A DNA stretch of 64,000 nt. Origin: Nitrospira sp. (GTDB lineage Bacteria; Nitrospirota; Nitrospiria; Nitrospirales; Nitrospiraceae). Shown piece by piece: positions 18,072 through 28,286 of the stretch. The stretch's first letter is position 1; every line of letters begins with the position of its first letter. The notes below the pieces were generated by a model that saw nothing but the letters and a program-made list of their open reading frames with translations, ran no database searches and was not told the origin of the DNA. The translations under genes were made by a program, and so were the position numbers. The DNA is taken from positions 1 through 64,000 of the forward strand of contig JALDRG010000003.1 in NCBI GenBank assembly GCA_031315995.1. Reading direction: 5' to 3'.

Positions 18072-18409
18072 CGCATCCGTCTCCTAATTCAGTCCCTACC
18101 TACCAGATGCGCGCCAGTCATGCAATGATCAAACGTGGCTTGATCGGTGGCGTGCTCGTTCATGGATCAGACTCGATCAGATCTGAGCGGGCGTTCAGGC
18201 CTGCGGCGCTCGCTGCGGGAAACGTTCGACCAGAGCTCAGGGCATTTCACTGTGAGGCGATGAGGAGGGAAATCTCGTAGCATTTCGTGGTCGTGAACCT
18301 CGCTCACGCGAGAAGGTGGGAACGCGCACAGGGGTCAGGCAGATGTCCCTGCCGAGGCCATCAGACCGTCTGCTCCGAAAGCGGTTGGGACGGTTCTTCG
18401 GACAGATTC
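18072..18409. other. Intergenic region, no supported gene
   Basis: This 338-base gap lies between malQ and the PCP_red gene, both leftward. Several GATCA-containing words recur (for example near 18127, 18139, 18165 and 18176), but they do not form a regular repeat. No gene, RNA or strong terminator was recognised. Confidence 0.4.
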
Positions 18410-19405
18410 CTACAGCGATCCTTCGCCCTTGAGAAACCGCCTGAACCGCCCCATGAGGTCGGCACCGAGAGTGCCGCCTTCCGGCTTTTTGACCTCAGGG
18501 TCGCTAAAATGTGAGCGGATTTCCTGCAACCGTTTTTCCGCCTGGTCGTTGCCCTGGAGCCGCTTGGTTTTCTGAAGCGCGGTATCGAAGGCGTCGAATG
18601 TGAGTTCGTTGTACCCGAACGACCGGATCCGCTTCACGGCCTTCATCATGGCTTGGTTGCGGAACGTGGTCAGGTGCTCGGAATCCACTTCTTTGAGCCC
18701 CAGTTTGCGGGCTCTGCGCTCAGCCGCCTTGCGGATGCCGCTGCGGACGAAATCCGGCGAGGTTTGGAGACGCTTCCAGGCCTCATCGCTCCAGGCCACG
18801 CGCTCCTGCGGGGCTTCCCACAGCTGCACCGCCGCCTGCTCATCAATCCTGGTCAGTCCCTTCTCCCGCGCCAACTCTTCGGTATCATGCCGAATCATGT
18901 CGCTGACGAAATCCATGGCGATCGGCGGTGATTCCTTGATCTTCTGTTGCAGCAGCGCCAGCGCACCCTCGGTCCATTCCAGCGGTGCCGCTTCTCGTTC
19001 GCGGATCTCGCCCAGAGCTTCGACCTTTTCAAAGAGATCGACGTTGACCTCCATGTGACCGCCCTTCCGGGCAATCTCATCGGCGATCTGCTTGATCATC
19101 CCTCGCATGAACTCCGGCACCGCGGCCAGGCGCTCCTTCGCCGCCGCAGTCCACGGCAGCTGCCCTTTGGCCATTTGATCGGCCGCCTCGGCCATCCCGC
19201 CCTCACCGCCCATGGTCCCCATCATCTGGCCTTTGAACTGGTCGAGGATCTCTTCGGTAATTTCAGGATAGCCCAATTCCCGCGCCTTTTTCTCGGCCAG
19301 GCGGCGGACCATCCCTCGCAAGAACATGGGCGCTCGCTCCATTCGCTTGAGCGCGCCGTCACTCCATCGAACGTCTTGGGCTGTTATATTTGGAGACTCT
19401 GCCAC
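18410..19405 (-). CDS. Protein with four PCP_red-like repeats
   Basis: A 331-residue protein built almost entirely of one repeated module of about 45 residues. Modules start near residues 12 ('VRWSDGALKRMERAPMFLRG'), 83 ('PWTAAAKERLAAVPEFMRGM'), 141 ('LEWTEGALALLQQ') and 200 ('VAWSDEAWKRLQTSPDFVRS'). Each carries a W-[ST] start, a central 'P-x-F-[VLM]-R-x-[GM]' and a helical 'A-x-[KR]-x-A-R-[EK]-x-G' end. This is the PCP_red family, known from the C-terminus of the ChlB/BchB subunit of light-independent protochlorophyllide reductase. No ChlB, ChlN or ChlL is nearby. The protein has no signal peptide. It is the last gene of the aromatic/rpsA cluster, 13 bases after the HU/IHF gene. Function unknown. 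Confidence 0.85.
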   Translation of the reverse strand: MAESPNITAQDVRWSDGALKRMERAPMFLRGMVRRLAEKKARELGYPEITEEILDQFKGQMMGTMGGEGGMAEAADQMAKGQLPWTAAAKERLAAVPEFMRGMIKQIADEIARKGGHMEVNVDLFEKVEALGEIREREAAPLEWTEGALALLQQKIKESPPIAMDFVSDMIRHDTEELAREKGLTRIDEQAAVQLWEAPQERVAWSDEAWKRLQTSPDFVRSGIRKAAERRARKLGLKEVDSEHLTTFRNQAMMKAVKRIRSFGYNELTFDAFDTALQKTKRLQGNDQAEKRLQEIRSHFSDPEVKKPEGGTLGADLMGRFRRFLKGEGSL

Positions 19406-19418
19406 GGTACCACTCCTG

Positions 19419-19697
19419 TTACTTATTGAGTAATTCCTTCAATTCCTTGCCCGCCTTGAAGAACGGCACGCGCTTGGCCGGTACAGCTACGGTTGCCCCG
19501 GTCTTGGGATTGCGGCCTTCCTTCATCCGTCTGGCGCGGAGACGAAAGCTGCCGAACCCTCGAATCTCCGTCTTGTTGCCGTCCCGCAGTGAGTCGCGAA
19601 TACAATCGAAGATCGTATTCACCACGATCTCCGCCTGCCGCTTCGTCAACGTCGTGACCTGCTCCGATACCCGCTCGATAATCTGCGCTTTGGTCAT
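19419..19697 (-). CDS. HU/IHF family DNA-binding protein
   Basis: A 92-residue nucleoid protein that bends DNA as a dimer. The sequence 'MTKAQIIERVSEQVTTLTKR' begins the helical dimer core, and the DNA-gripping arm is marked by 'GFGSFRLRARRMKEGRNPKTG' trimmed to its core GFGSFR and GRNPKTG. 'PAKRVPFFKAGKELKELL' is the normal C-terminus, and the arm-tip proline region 'TVAVPAKRV' is present. Its place right behind rpsA-sppA recalls the rpsA-ihfB order of proteobacteria, so it may be the IHF-beta-like paralogue. A second HU gene lies at 43944-44216. Confidence 0.93.
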   Translation of the reverse strand: MTKAQIIERVSEQVTTLTKRQAEIVVNTIFDCIRDSLRDGNKTEIRGFGSFRLRARRMKEGRNPKTGATVAVPAKRVPFFKAGKELKELLNK

Positions 19698-19771
19698 CGT
19701 CCCTCTCCTGGTGGGTGGGCCTCACGCACGGCTGAATTGCCCCGTTGCCATACCGATGGTGATCCGGCCGC

Positions 19772-20671
19772 TCAGAACGCCATCAAGTATTTCAGTTTGA
19801 CGCCGGTATCCAACTCCAGCTTCGGAAACACCGACGACCAACGTGATTCAATCATATCTCGAAATGAAAACCGCTTACGCGGTTCAACGACTTTCGGCTC
19901 GCCTTCCATGCCGGCGATGTCCGCTGCGATATGGATGGCGTCATCCAGGTCGCCCAATTCGTCCACCAACCGAGCCTCTTTCGCCTGGCGACCGGTGTAG
20001 ATTCGCCCATCGGCCAAGGGCTCCACGTCGGACACTTCCAACGACCGTCCGTCGGCTACGGCCTGAATGAATTGGTGATGCACGTCATCCATCACCGACT
20101 GCAAGAGTTTGCGTTCCTCGTCGCTCATTTTACGCAACGGTGATCCGACATCTTTAAATCGCCCGCTTTTAATGACCACGCCTTCGACCCCGACTTTTTT
20201 CAGCAGGCCTTCGAAGTTCGCCATTTCCATGATCACGCCGATACTTCCGGTTAACGTGCCGGGATTGGCGATAATGCGATCCGTGGCCGCGGCGATGTAA
20301 TAGCCTCCGGAGGCCGCAACCGTGCCCATGGAGGCGATCACGGCCTTATTGCTCTTGTTCTTCACCCGCTTCACCGCATCATGAATTTCCTGGGACGGCA
20401 CGACCCCGCCGCCTGGGCTGTCGATACGCAATACGATCGCTTTGACCAGCGGGTTCTCACTGTAGTGCTTCAACTCGCTAATGGTCGCCTGCGCGTCGAG
20501 GATGACTCCCTCGACACGAATGAGGGCGACCCGGTCTTGCCCCGAGAGATCGAGATCGGGGAGGAGCGTGTTCAAGAGAATCCACGCTCCTACCCCTATC
20601 AGGATGGCCCAGAAGATCCGGCGCAGCATGCTCCGCTTTGGTTTGACCGCGGTGTCTGCTTGTGGGCCCAT
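19772..20671 (-). CDS. sppA: Signal peptide peptidase SppA (short form)
   Basis: A 299-residue membrane-bound serine protease that degrades released signal peptides. One transmembrane helix (residues 18-35, 'RIFWAILIGVGAWILL') anchors the catalytic domain outside the cytoplasm. The catalytic Ser is S121 ('GTVAASGGYY') and the catalytic Lys K173 ('KSGRFKDVGSP'), 52 residues apart as in the Bacillus type. 'DSPGGGVVPSQEI' is the conserved oxyanion region. The length matches the single-domain form. It lies 14 bases after rpsA in the same direction. Confidence 0.94.
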   Translation of the reverse strand: MGPQADTAVKPKRSMLRRIFWAILIGVGAWILLNTLLPDLDLSGQDRVALIRVEGVILDAQATISELKHYSENPLVKAIVLRIDSPGGGVVPSQEIHDAVKRVKNKSNKAVIASMGTVAASGGYYIAAATDRIIANPGTLTGSIGVIMEMANFEGLLKKVGVEGVVIKSGRFKDVGSPLRKMSDEERKLLQSVMDDVHHQFIQAVADGRSLEVSDVEPLADGRIYTGRQAKEARLVDELGDLDDAIHIAADIAGMEGEPKVVEPRKRFSFRDMIESRWSSVFPKLELDTGVKLKYLMAF

Positions 20672-20685
20672 TCAACCTCCGGGAA

Positions 20686-22401
<1,716 letters not shown>

Positions 22402-22458
22402 GAAAGGGTCCTCGTCCTCCGGCCCGTGCCGGGTGCTGATAGTGAGAAAAACCGAGTC

Positions 22459-23154
22459 TTACTCAGCGTTGCAAGACTTGGCTGTGGGTGTGGCAGCGGG
22501 ACCTTGAGGCTGCCCGGCGGCCGCCGGCCATTCCCCGGGCATCGGAACCTGTCCCAGCTCTGCAATCTTCGCCATCACCGTCCGACTGACGTGTTGATAA
22601 AACGCTTTCCCCTCCAACCGTGCGGCATCCGATGAAAAGTCCAGCGGCTCTCCATAAGCCACGGTCACGCGGCGAAATCTCGGCCACTTCGCGCCGGGAG
22701 GCAGGACATCAAACGTGCCGCCGATATGCGCCGGTACCACCTGACAGCCCGTCTGCGACACGATCACTCCGATGCCCGGCTTGCCCGGCTTCAGCGCCCC
22801 CGTCATCGTCCGTCCCCCTTCGGGGAAAATCGCGACCGCCTTCCCGTCTTGAATCAATGCGACCGCTTTGCTGAAGGCGTCGCGATCGAGACGACCGATC
22901 CGTAAGGGTATCCACCCCAGGGCCTGCAGCAGACCGTTGAGAAGCGGAATCGGAAATAAATCATGCCGGCCCATATACCAGACCCGACGAGGAATCCCGC
23001 AACCGAGCAGAGGGATATCCAAATAACTGGCATGGTTCGAAGCGATGAGGAATGCGCCATGCCGCGGCACCTTCCCGACGGTGCGATACCGAAAACACAC
23101 CCAGCCGATTACCCGGGAGAGAACCCACAACAGGCCATACAGCGCAGAGCTCAC
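22459..23154 (-). CDS. plsC: 1-acyl-sn-glycerol-3-phosphate acyltransferase
   Basis: A 231-residue membrane-associated enzyme that acylates lysophosphatidate to phosphatidate in phospholipid synthesis. The catalytic motif is N40-H41-A-S-Y-L-D46 (HxxxxD), and the glycerol-phosphate motif is FPEGGR (residues 110-115). An N-terminal hydrophobic segment (residues 3-20) gives membrane attachment. The gene overlaps the cmk stop by 4 bases (ATGA-type), implying coupled translation. The C-terminal 20 residues are Ala/Gly/Pro rich and probably disordered. Confidence 0.93.
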   Translation of the reverse strand: MSSALYGLLWVLSRVIGWVCFRYRTVGKVPRHGAFLIASNHASYLDIPLLGCGIPRRVWYMGRHDLFPIPLLNGLLQALGWIPLRIGRLDRDAFSKAVALIQDGKAVAIFPEGGRTMTGALKPGKPGIGVIVSQTGCQVVPAHIGGTFDVLPPGAKWPRFRRVTVAYGEPLDFSSDAARLEGKAFYQHVSRTVMAKIAELGQVPMPGEWPAAAGQPQGPAATPTAKSCNAE

Positions 23155-23849
23155 AATCTCGCCGTGATCACGGCCATCATGTGCTCAACGACTGCCTCCG
23201 CCGGCATGCTCGACGTATCGATTCGTTCAGCATCGGGCGCGGGGATCAACGGCGCCACCGTTCGAGAACGATCCCGATCATCCCGTCCGGTCAGATCTCG
23301 TTTCGTCTGATCAAATTGAACCGAGTGGCCGGCCGCCACCAGCTCACGATGTCGTCGCGTCGCTCGGACCTCCGCATCGGCCTCGAGGAAAAATTTCACA
23401 TCGGCTTCCGGGAACACTCGAGTCCCGATGTCGCGCCCCTCTGCCACGATACAGCCCTCGGCGCCGATCTGCCGTTGCACCGGTAGCAGCCATTCCCGGA
23501 CGGCCGGAATCGCCGAGACCATGGACGCCAGTGCCGTCACCCCGGGCGTGCGCAATTCGCCGGTGATATCTCGCCCATCCAGCAACACATGGGATTGCTC
23601 AGGTCCACAGGCCATATGCAGCGTCGTCTTGGGGAGCAGCGCGATGATCGCGGATGGCTCGTCAGGGCTCAACCCTGCATCCCGCACTTTCCAGGCAACG
23701 GCGCGGTACAAGGCGCCGGTATCCAGATAGAGGTATCCCAGCTGCAGCGCCAGAAGTCTCGCAACCGTACTTTTCCCGACACCCGCCGGGCCGTCGATGG
23801 CGATGATCAACCCCCGCTTCCCCTGACTGGACGTGCCGGTCTCACCCAC
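23151..23849 (-). CDS. cmk: Cytidylate kinase
   Basis: A 232-residue kinase converting CMP or dCMP to the diphosphate. The P-loop is GPAGVGKST (residues 20-28). 'YLDTGALYRAVAWK' is the conserved nucleoside-binding region, and 'EGRDIGTRVFPEADVKFFL' is the signature motif near residue 140. The length is typical of the long bacterial CMP kinase. It starts 12 bases after aroA and overlaps plsC, so it sits in the middle of the pheA-to-rpsA operon. The aroA-cmk-rpsA order is widely conserved. Confidence 0.96.
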   Translation of the reverse strand: MGETGTSSQGKRGLIIAIDGPAGVGKSTVARLLALQLGYLYLDTGALYRAVAWKVRDAGLSPDEPSAIIALLPKTTLHMACGPEQSHVLLDGRDITGELRTPGVTALASMVSAIPAVREWLLPVQRQIGAEGCIVAEGRDIGTRVFPEADVKFFLEADAEVRATRRHRELVAAGHSVQFDQTKRDLTGRDDRDRSRTVAPLIPAPDAERIDTSSMPAEAVVEHMMAVITARL

Positions 23850-23861
23850 GCAACCCTCGCA

Positions 23862-25190
23862 CTATAGACGTTTCCCAGAATGAGTCAACAGCTCCCCGAG
23901 CGTATGATCGAATTTCGGGAATGAGGTCTCGATACAGGCCGTGTCTTGAATTTGAGTCGGTTGCGCCGCGGTTAGGGCGCCGATCGCGACCGACATGGCG
24001 ACACGATGATCGCCATGACTCGCGCACGTCGCTCCGGTGAGCGTGCCGTTCGCACCCTTTCGTCCCAGCCCCTGGATCACCATGCCGTCCGGCCGCTCTT
24101 CGATGCGCGCCCCCATCGCCCGAAGCTCCGTTGCCATGGTAGCGATACGGTCGCTTTCCTTGACTCGCAGCTCTTCGGCCCCGGTGATCACCGTGTCTCC
24201 CTCGGCCACGGCGGCCGCCACACAAAGAATCGGAAACTCATCGATCGTCTGAGGAATCTGGTCCGGCCCAATCCGTACCCCCCGAAGCGGCATCGAACGC
24301 ACGTGCAAATCCGCTACCGGCTCTCCGGCCTCTTCGCGCGGATTGAGCACGTCGATCTGCGCCCCCATGTTACGCAGGATCTCCAGCAGGCCGGTCCGCG
24401 TGGGATTCATGCCCACCGAGAGCACCGTCACCTCGGAATCGGGCACAATCGATGCTCCCACGATAAAAAAGGCGGCGGCAGACAGGTCTCCAGGCACCAC
24501 CACCGTTTTCCCACTCCAGCGCACTGAGGGACGCCCTTCGATCCGAACCGTACACCCGTCGCGGTGAAAAGGAATCCCGAAGTAGGCGAACATGCGTTCG
24601 GTATGGTCGCGGGAAAGCCGTGGTTCTGAGATGGTCGTCAGGCCATCGGCATAGAGCGCGGCCAAGAGCAGTGAAGATTTAATTTGGGCGCTCGCGACCG
24701 GCGAGACATACGACATACCCCTGAGCCGTGTTCCGGTGATCGCCAACGGTGCCAGCTCTCCGCCTTTCCGTCCGGCAATCGTGGCCCCCATCGTCCGTAA
24801 GGGTTTCACGACGCGACCCATGGGACGGCGCCGGATCGATTCGTCTCCGGTAAGGACGGTGAAAAAATCCTGTCCGGCCAGCAAACCGGTCATCAAGCGA
24901 ATCCCGGTGCCCGAGTTGCCGCAATCGATCGGACCGAACGGCTCAGTGAGTCCCCACATGCCCTTGCCATGGACGCGCAACTCTGCCGGAGTCTCTTCGA
25001 TCCGTATGCCCAACGACTGGACCGCGCGCATGGTGTTCAAACAATCTTCGCCGCGGCAATAATCGGTCACCGTGCTCAGCCCTTCAGCCAGGGCCGTGAG
25101 AATGATCGCCCGATGGGTGACGGACTTGTCGCCCGGAACCGCAATGGTCCCCTTCAACGGACGGCCCGGCGTAATCGTCAGGGATGCCAT
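23862..25190 (-). CDS. aroA: 3-phosphoshikimate 1-carboxyvinyltransferase (EPSP synthase)
   Basis: A 442-residue enzyme joining PEP to shikimate-3-phosphate. 'PGDKSVTHRAIIL' (residues 18-30) has the conserved Lys-Ser substrate-binding motif, 'GNSGTGIRLM' is near residue 91-100, 'RRPMGRVVKPLRTMGA' is near 121-136, and 'KESDRIATMATELRAMGA' contains the conserved KESDR. 'HGDHRVAMSVAIGAL' is near the C-terminus. The length is standard. It is six bases after tyrA and 12 before cmk, so tightly packed. Confidence 0.97.
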   Translation of the reverse strand: MASLTITPGRPLKGTIAVPGDKSVTHRAIILTALAEGLSTVTDYCRGEDCLNTMRAVQSLGIRIEETPAELRVHGKGMWGLTEPFGPIDCGNSGTGIRLMTGLLAGQDFFTVLTGDESIRRRPMGRVVKPLRTMGATIAGRKGGELAPLAITGTRLRGMSYVSPVASAQIKSSLLLAALYADGLTTISEPRLSRDHTERMFAYFGIPFHRDGCTVRIEGRPSVRWSGKTVVVPGDLSAAAFFIVGASIVPDSEVTVLSVGMNPTRTGLLEILRNMGAQIDVLNPREEAGEPVADLHVRSMPLRGVRIGPDQIPQTIDEFPILCVAAAVAEGDTVITGAEELRVKESDRIATMATELRAMGARIEERPDGMVIQGLGRKGANGTLTGATCASHGDHRVAMSVAIGALTAAQPTQIQDTACIETSFPKFDHTLGELLTHSGKRL

Positions 25191-25196
25191 CGCAAC

Positions 25197-26090
25197 CTAC
25201 CCCTTCTCCGAAGTTCGAGGCGTGAGTTGCTCCCGTTCATACTTGGCCTTGTCCAGTTGCTTCTCGATTCCCGCGCCATCACCCGCGGCGATCAACCGCT
25301 TGAGCTCATCGAGGTGCCGTTCGTACGTCTCAATCAGCGACACGACGTTGTCCCGGTTCCACAAGAAAATGTCCCGCCACATCTCAGGTGAGCTCGCTGC
25401 GATCCTGGTGGTATCGCGTAACCCCCCGCCCGAATGGGCGGCCAGGTCGAGTTCCGCCACCCCATGGTCGCGCACGTCCGCCAATGCGGTCATCAACGCA
25501 AATGCAGCGACATGTGGAAGGTGGCTGACGGCACCGAGTATCTTGTCGTGCAGAAAGGGATCCATCTCCAACACAATCGAACCGGCTTGTTCCCAGAGGA
25601 TCCGCACCGTCCGCAACGCCTCGGGATCTGTGTTGACCGTCGGAGTCAGAATGCAGCGGGCTCCGACAAAAAGGGCTTCCGACCCTGCGGCAACCCCGGT
25701 CTTTTCCTTGCCGGCAATGGGATGCGCGCCGACGAACCGCACGGACGGCGGCAGCAAGGCCTCCGCTCGCGTCACCAGCTCACCCTTCACGCTGCCCACA
25801 TCACTGACGATCGTTCCCGGCTTGAGACAATTCGCCCATTCCTGCAGGTGCCGCTCGTAGGTGTCCACCGGCGTGGCCAGCAGCACAAAGTCCGACCCTT
25901 CGACACCTTCACGCGGGTCCGACACATACCGGTCGATGGCGCCCACTTCGACCGCGGTCTTGAGATTCTCGACGCGTCGTCCGATACCGACGACGGAATC
26001 CGCCAGCTTCTGGCGGCGTAGAATCATCCCCAGTGAGCCACCGATCAGACCGACACCGACAATCGCCACTTGTTTGAAATGTGGTGCCAT
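25197..26090 (-). CDS. tyrA: Prephenate (or arogenate) dehydrogenase
   Basis: A 297-residue enzyme oxidatively decarboxylating prephenate (or arogenate) on the way to tyrosine. The Rossmann motif is 'VGVGLIGGSLGMIL' (residues 11-24). 'GAHPIAGKEKTGV' contains the conserved His and Gly of the active site, and 'HDKILGAVSHLPHVAAFAL' is the second signature region. The monofunctional length shows that chorismate mutase is not fused here; that activity is in pheA. Specificity for prephenate or arogenate cannot be read from these motifs with confidence. Confidence 0.94.
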   Translation of the reverse strand: MAPHFKQVAIVGVGLIGGSLGMILRRQKLADSVVGIGRRVENLKTAVEVGAIDRYVSDPREGVEGSDFVLLATPVDTYERHLQEWANCLKPGTIVSDVGSVKGELVTRAEALLPPSVRFVGAHPIAGKEKTGVAAGSEALFVGARCILTPTVNTDPEALRTVRILWEQAGSIVLEMDPFLHDKILGAVSHLPHVAAFALMTALADVRDHGVAELDLAAHSGGGLRDTTRIAASSPEMWRDIFLWNRDNVVSLIETYERHLDELKRLIAAGDGAGIEKQLDKAKYEREQLTPRTSEKG

Positions 26091-26152
26091 CGTTCAATGT
26101 TTGCTGGTCTTCAGAAATCCCGAGCATCTGACGCGGAACGTCGTCACGATGC

Positions 26153-27166
26153 TTACACCGTTCGGTCGACGGCTGCGGCAATCTTCCGCAAATCCCCCAT
26201 TAACTCTTTGAATTTCGACGGCCGGATAGACTCCTCCCCGTCGCATAACGCGCATTCAGGATTGGAATGCACTTCGATCAAGAGTCCGTCGGCCCCGGCC
26301 GCGATGGCCGCCTTCGACATGGGAGCCACCAAATCCCACTTCCCCGTCGCATGACTGGGGTCCACGATGACCGGCAAATGCGAGAGCCCCTTGAGAGTTG
26401 GAATGGCCGCCAAATCGAGCGTATTTCGATACTGTGTTTCAAACGTTCGGATGCCGCGCTCGCACAACATGACATTCCGGTTACCGCGGGACATGATGTA
26501 CTCAGCAGAGAGGAGAAACTCCTTGATCGTGGCGGAGAGCCCGCGCTTCAGCAATACCGGCTTGTCATACGCGCCGACTTCCTTGAGCAATTCAAAATTC
26601 TGCATGTTCCGGGCGCCGACCTGAATGATGTCGGCCTTTTCCAGGAACAGCTCGATATCACGGGTGTCCAGAATCTCGCTCACGACCGGAAGCCCGGTCT
26701 GCTTTTTGGCTTCGACCAGATAATCCAACCCCTCCCGACCCAACCCCTGGAAGGAATAGGGCGAGGTGCGCGGCTTATAGGCGCCGCCACGGAGGACGGT
26801 CGCGCCGGACGATTTGACCTCATGGGCAATGCCCACGGTCAACTCCAACCGTTCGACCGCACAGGGACCGGCCATGATCGTAATCTTCTTGTCGCCGATC
26901 TTGACGCCATTGACGTCGATGATCGTGTTCTCTTTCTTGAATTCCCGGCTGACCAGTTTCCAGGGAGCCAATATCGGCAACACGCTCTCCACCCCGGGCA
27001 ATGCGGTCAGCGGCTGATTGTGCAAGATACGATCATCCCCGATTACCCCGATAATGGTCCGTTCTTGGCCCGCCGAAATATGCGACTTCAACCCCAGTTC
27101 GCGAAGCCGGTCGATGATGTGATCGACTTCCCGCTCCGACGCGTCAGGCTTCAAGACAATAATCAT
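26153..27166 (-). CDS. aroF: 3-deoxy-7-phosphoheptulonate synthase with N-terminal regulatory domain
   Basis: A 337-residue DAHP synthase, the first step of the shikimate pathway (PEP plus erythrose-4-phosphate). Residues 1-65 form a ferredoxin-like regulatory domain ('[20 protein letters not shown]'), as in the Thermotoga type feedback-inhibited by aromatic amino acids. The barrel shows 'MAGPCAVE', '[17 protein letters not shown]', 'LLKRGL' and 'VDPSHATG', giving the metal and substrate ligands. The length fits type I-beta with regulator. Tyr or Phe inhibition is likely from the architecture but not shown. It lies 18 bases after hisC. Confidence 0.95.
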   Translation of the reverse strand: MIIVLKPDASEREVDHIIDRLRELGLKSHISAGQERTIIGVIGDDRILHNQPLTALPGVESVLPILAPWKLVSREFKKENTIIDVNGVKIGDKKITIMAGPCAVERLELTVGIAHEVKSSGATVLRGGAYKPRTSPYSFQGLGREGLDYLVEAKKQTGLPVVSEILDTRDIELFLEKADIIQVGARNMQNFELLKEVGAYDKPVLLKRGLSATIKEFLLSAEYIMSRGNRNVMLCERGIRTFETQYRNTLDLAAIPTLKGLSHLPVIVDPSHATGKWDLVAPMSKAAIAAGADGLLIEVHSNPECALCDGEESIRPSKFKELMGDLRKIAAAVDRTV

Positions 27167-27184
27167 GATCTCGTCTCGCTTTCC

Positions 27185-28270
27185 TTATCGAGCCGCGCGC
27201 GTCACGTCCTGAAGCGCGCTCAGGAACAGTTGATTTTCTTCCGGAAGGCCGACGGTCACCCGCAGCATTCGGCCTTCAATGTGGCGGACAATGATGCCCT
27301 TCCGCAACAGCGCGTCGAATACCTCGCGGCCGTCTCTCCCGACATCGAAATAGAGAAAATTCGCTTCACTCGGTAAAGCGTCGAAGCCCAATGTCCGCAA
27401 GCCCGCCCGGACCTTGTCCATTTCTGCATGGTTGAGGGTCCGACTTGCGCTCACATGCGCGTCATCGCTCAACGCCGCCAACGCCGCGCGTTGCGCCATG
27501 CTGTTGGCATTGAAGGGCGGACGAATTCTATTCAGGTAGTTCGTGATCTCCGGCGTGGTGATACCGTATCCGATCCGCAGTCCGGCCAATCCGTATATCT
27601 TGGAGAATGTCCGTAACACAATGACATTGCGGCCGCCCTTCACGTAGCTGAGCGACTCCGGAAATTCGGGATGCCGGACATATTCGTAATAGGCCTCGTC
27701 GAACACCACCACGACATGCTCGGGCACCAGTGCCATCAACGCCGCCACTTCAGCCTTGGTCGCCATGGTCCCGGTCGGATTGTTCGGATTACAGACAAAC
27801 AGTAAACGGGTCTTGTCGGTGATGGCCGCCGCCATGGCAGGCACATCGTGGTGCCATTTCTTCTGCGGCACTTCCACCGCTACACCGTGAGCCGCTTTCA
27901 CCTCCATTTTATAAATCACGAAGGTATGCTCGGCCATCACGGCCTCATCGCCGGGCGACAAGAAAGTCCGCGCGAGCAACCCGAGGATTTCGTCCGAACC
28001 GTTTCCGAGAATGACCTGATCGGGCGTGACTTTCCACCGCTCGGCCAACGCGCCCCGCAAACGAAAGGCTCCGCCGTCGGGGTACCGATGCAGCGTCGAT
28101 GCGGTCTCGGCCAGCACCGCGAGGGCTTTGGGTGAGGGTCCGATCGGATTTTCATTGGAGGCTAATTTAATGGCGCGCGGCAGGCTCAGCTCTCGCTGCA
28201 GCTCTTCGATGGGCTTTCCGGGCACGTACGGCACAAGAGAGGCGATATCGGGATGCACCTTCAATGGCAT
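27185..28270 (-). CDS. hisC: Histidinol-phosphate / aromatic aminotransferase
   Basis: A 361-residue PLP enzyme of fold type I. The PLP lysine is in 'TFSKIYGLAGLRIGYG' (near residue 222), 'CNPNNPTGT' is the aspartate-family PLP motif, and 'DEAYYEYV' supplies the conserved Asp and Tyr. Full-length HisC of the standard family. Between pheA and aroF, with tyrA and aroA next, it is well placed to transaminate prephenate, phenylpyruvate or hydroxyphenylpyruvate as well as histidinol phosphate, as known for some HisC enzymes. No other his gene is in the window. Confidence 0.93.
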   Translation of the reverse strand: MPLKVHPDIASLVPYVPGKPIEELQRELSLPRAIKLASNENPIGPSPKALAVLAETASTLHRYPDGGAFRLRGALAERWKVTPDQVILGNGSDEILGLLARTFLSPGDEAVMAEHTFVIYKMEVKAAHGVAVEVPQKKWHHDVPAMAAAITDKTRLLFVCNPNNPTGTMATKAEVAALMALVPEHVVVVFDEAYYEYVRHPEFPESLSYVKGGRNVIVLRTFSKIYGLAGLRIGYGITTPEITNYLNRIRPPFNANSMAQRAALAALSDDAHVSASRTLNHAEMDKVRAGLRTLGFDALPSEANFLYFDVGRDGREVFDALLRKGIIVRHIEGRMLRVTVGLPEENQLFLSALQDVTRAAR

Positions 28271-28286
28271 GGCGTAACTCGGACCT

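Noticed and set aside
26267-27376. A 369-codon plus-strand frame over aroF and the end of hisC
   Set aside because: Antisense shadow of two well-supported enzymes, with no recognisable motif.
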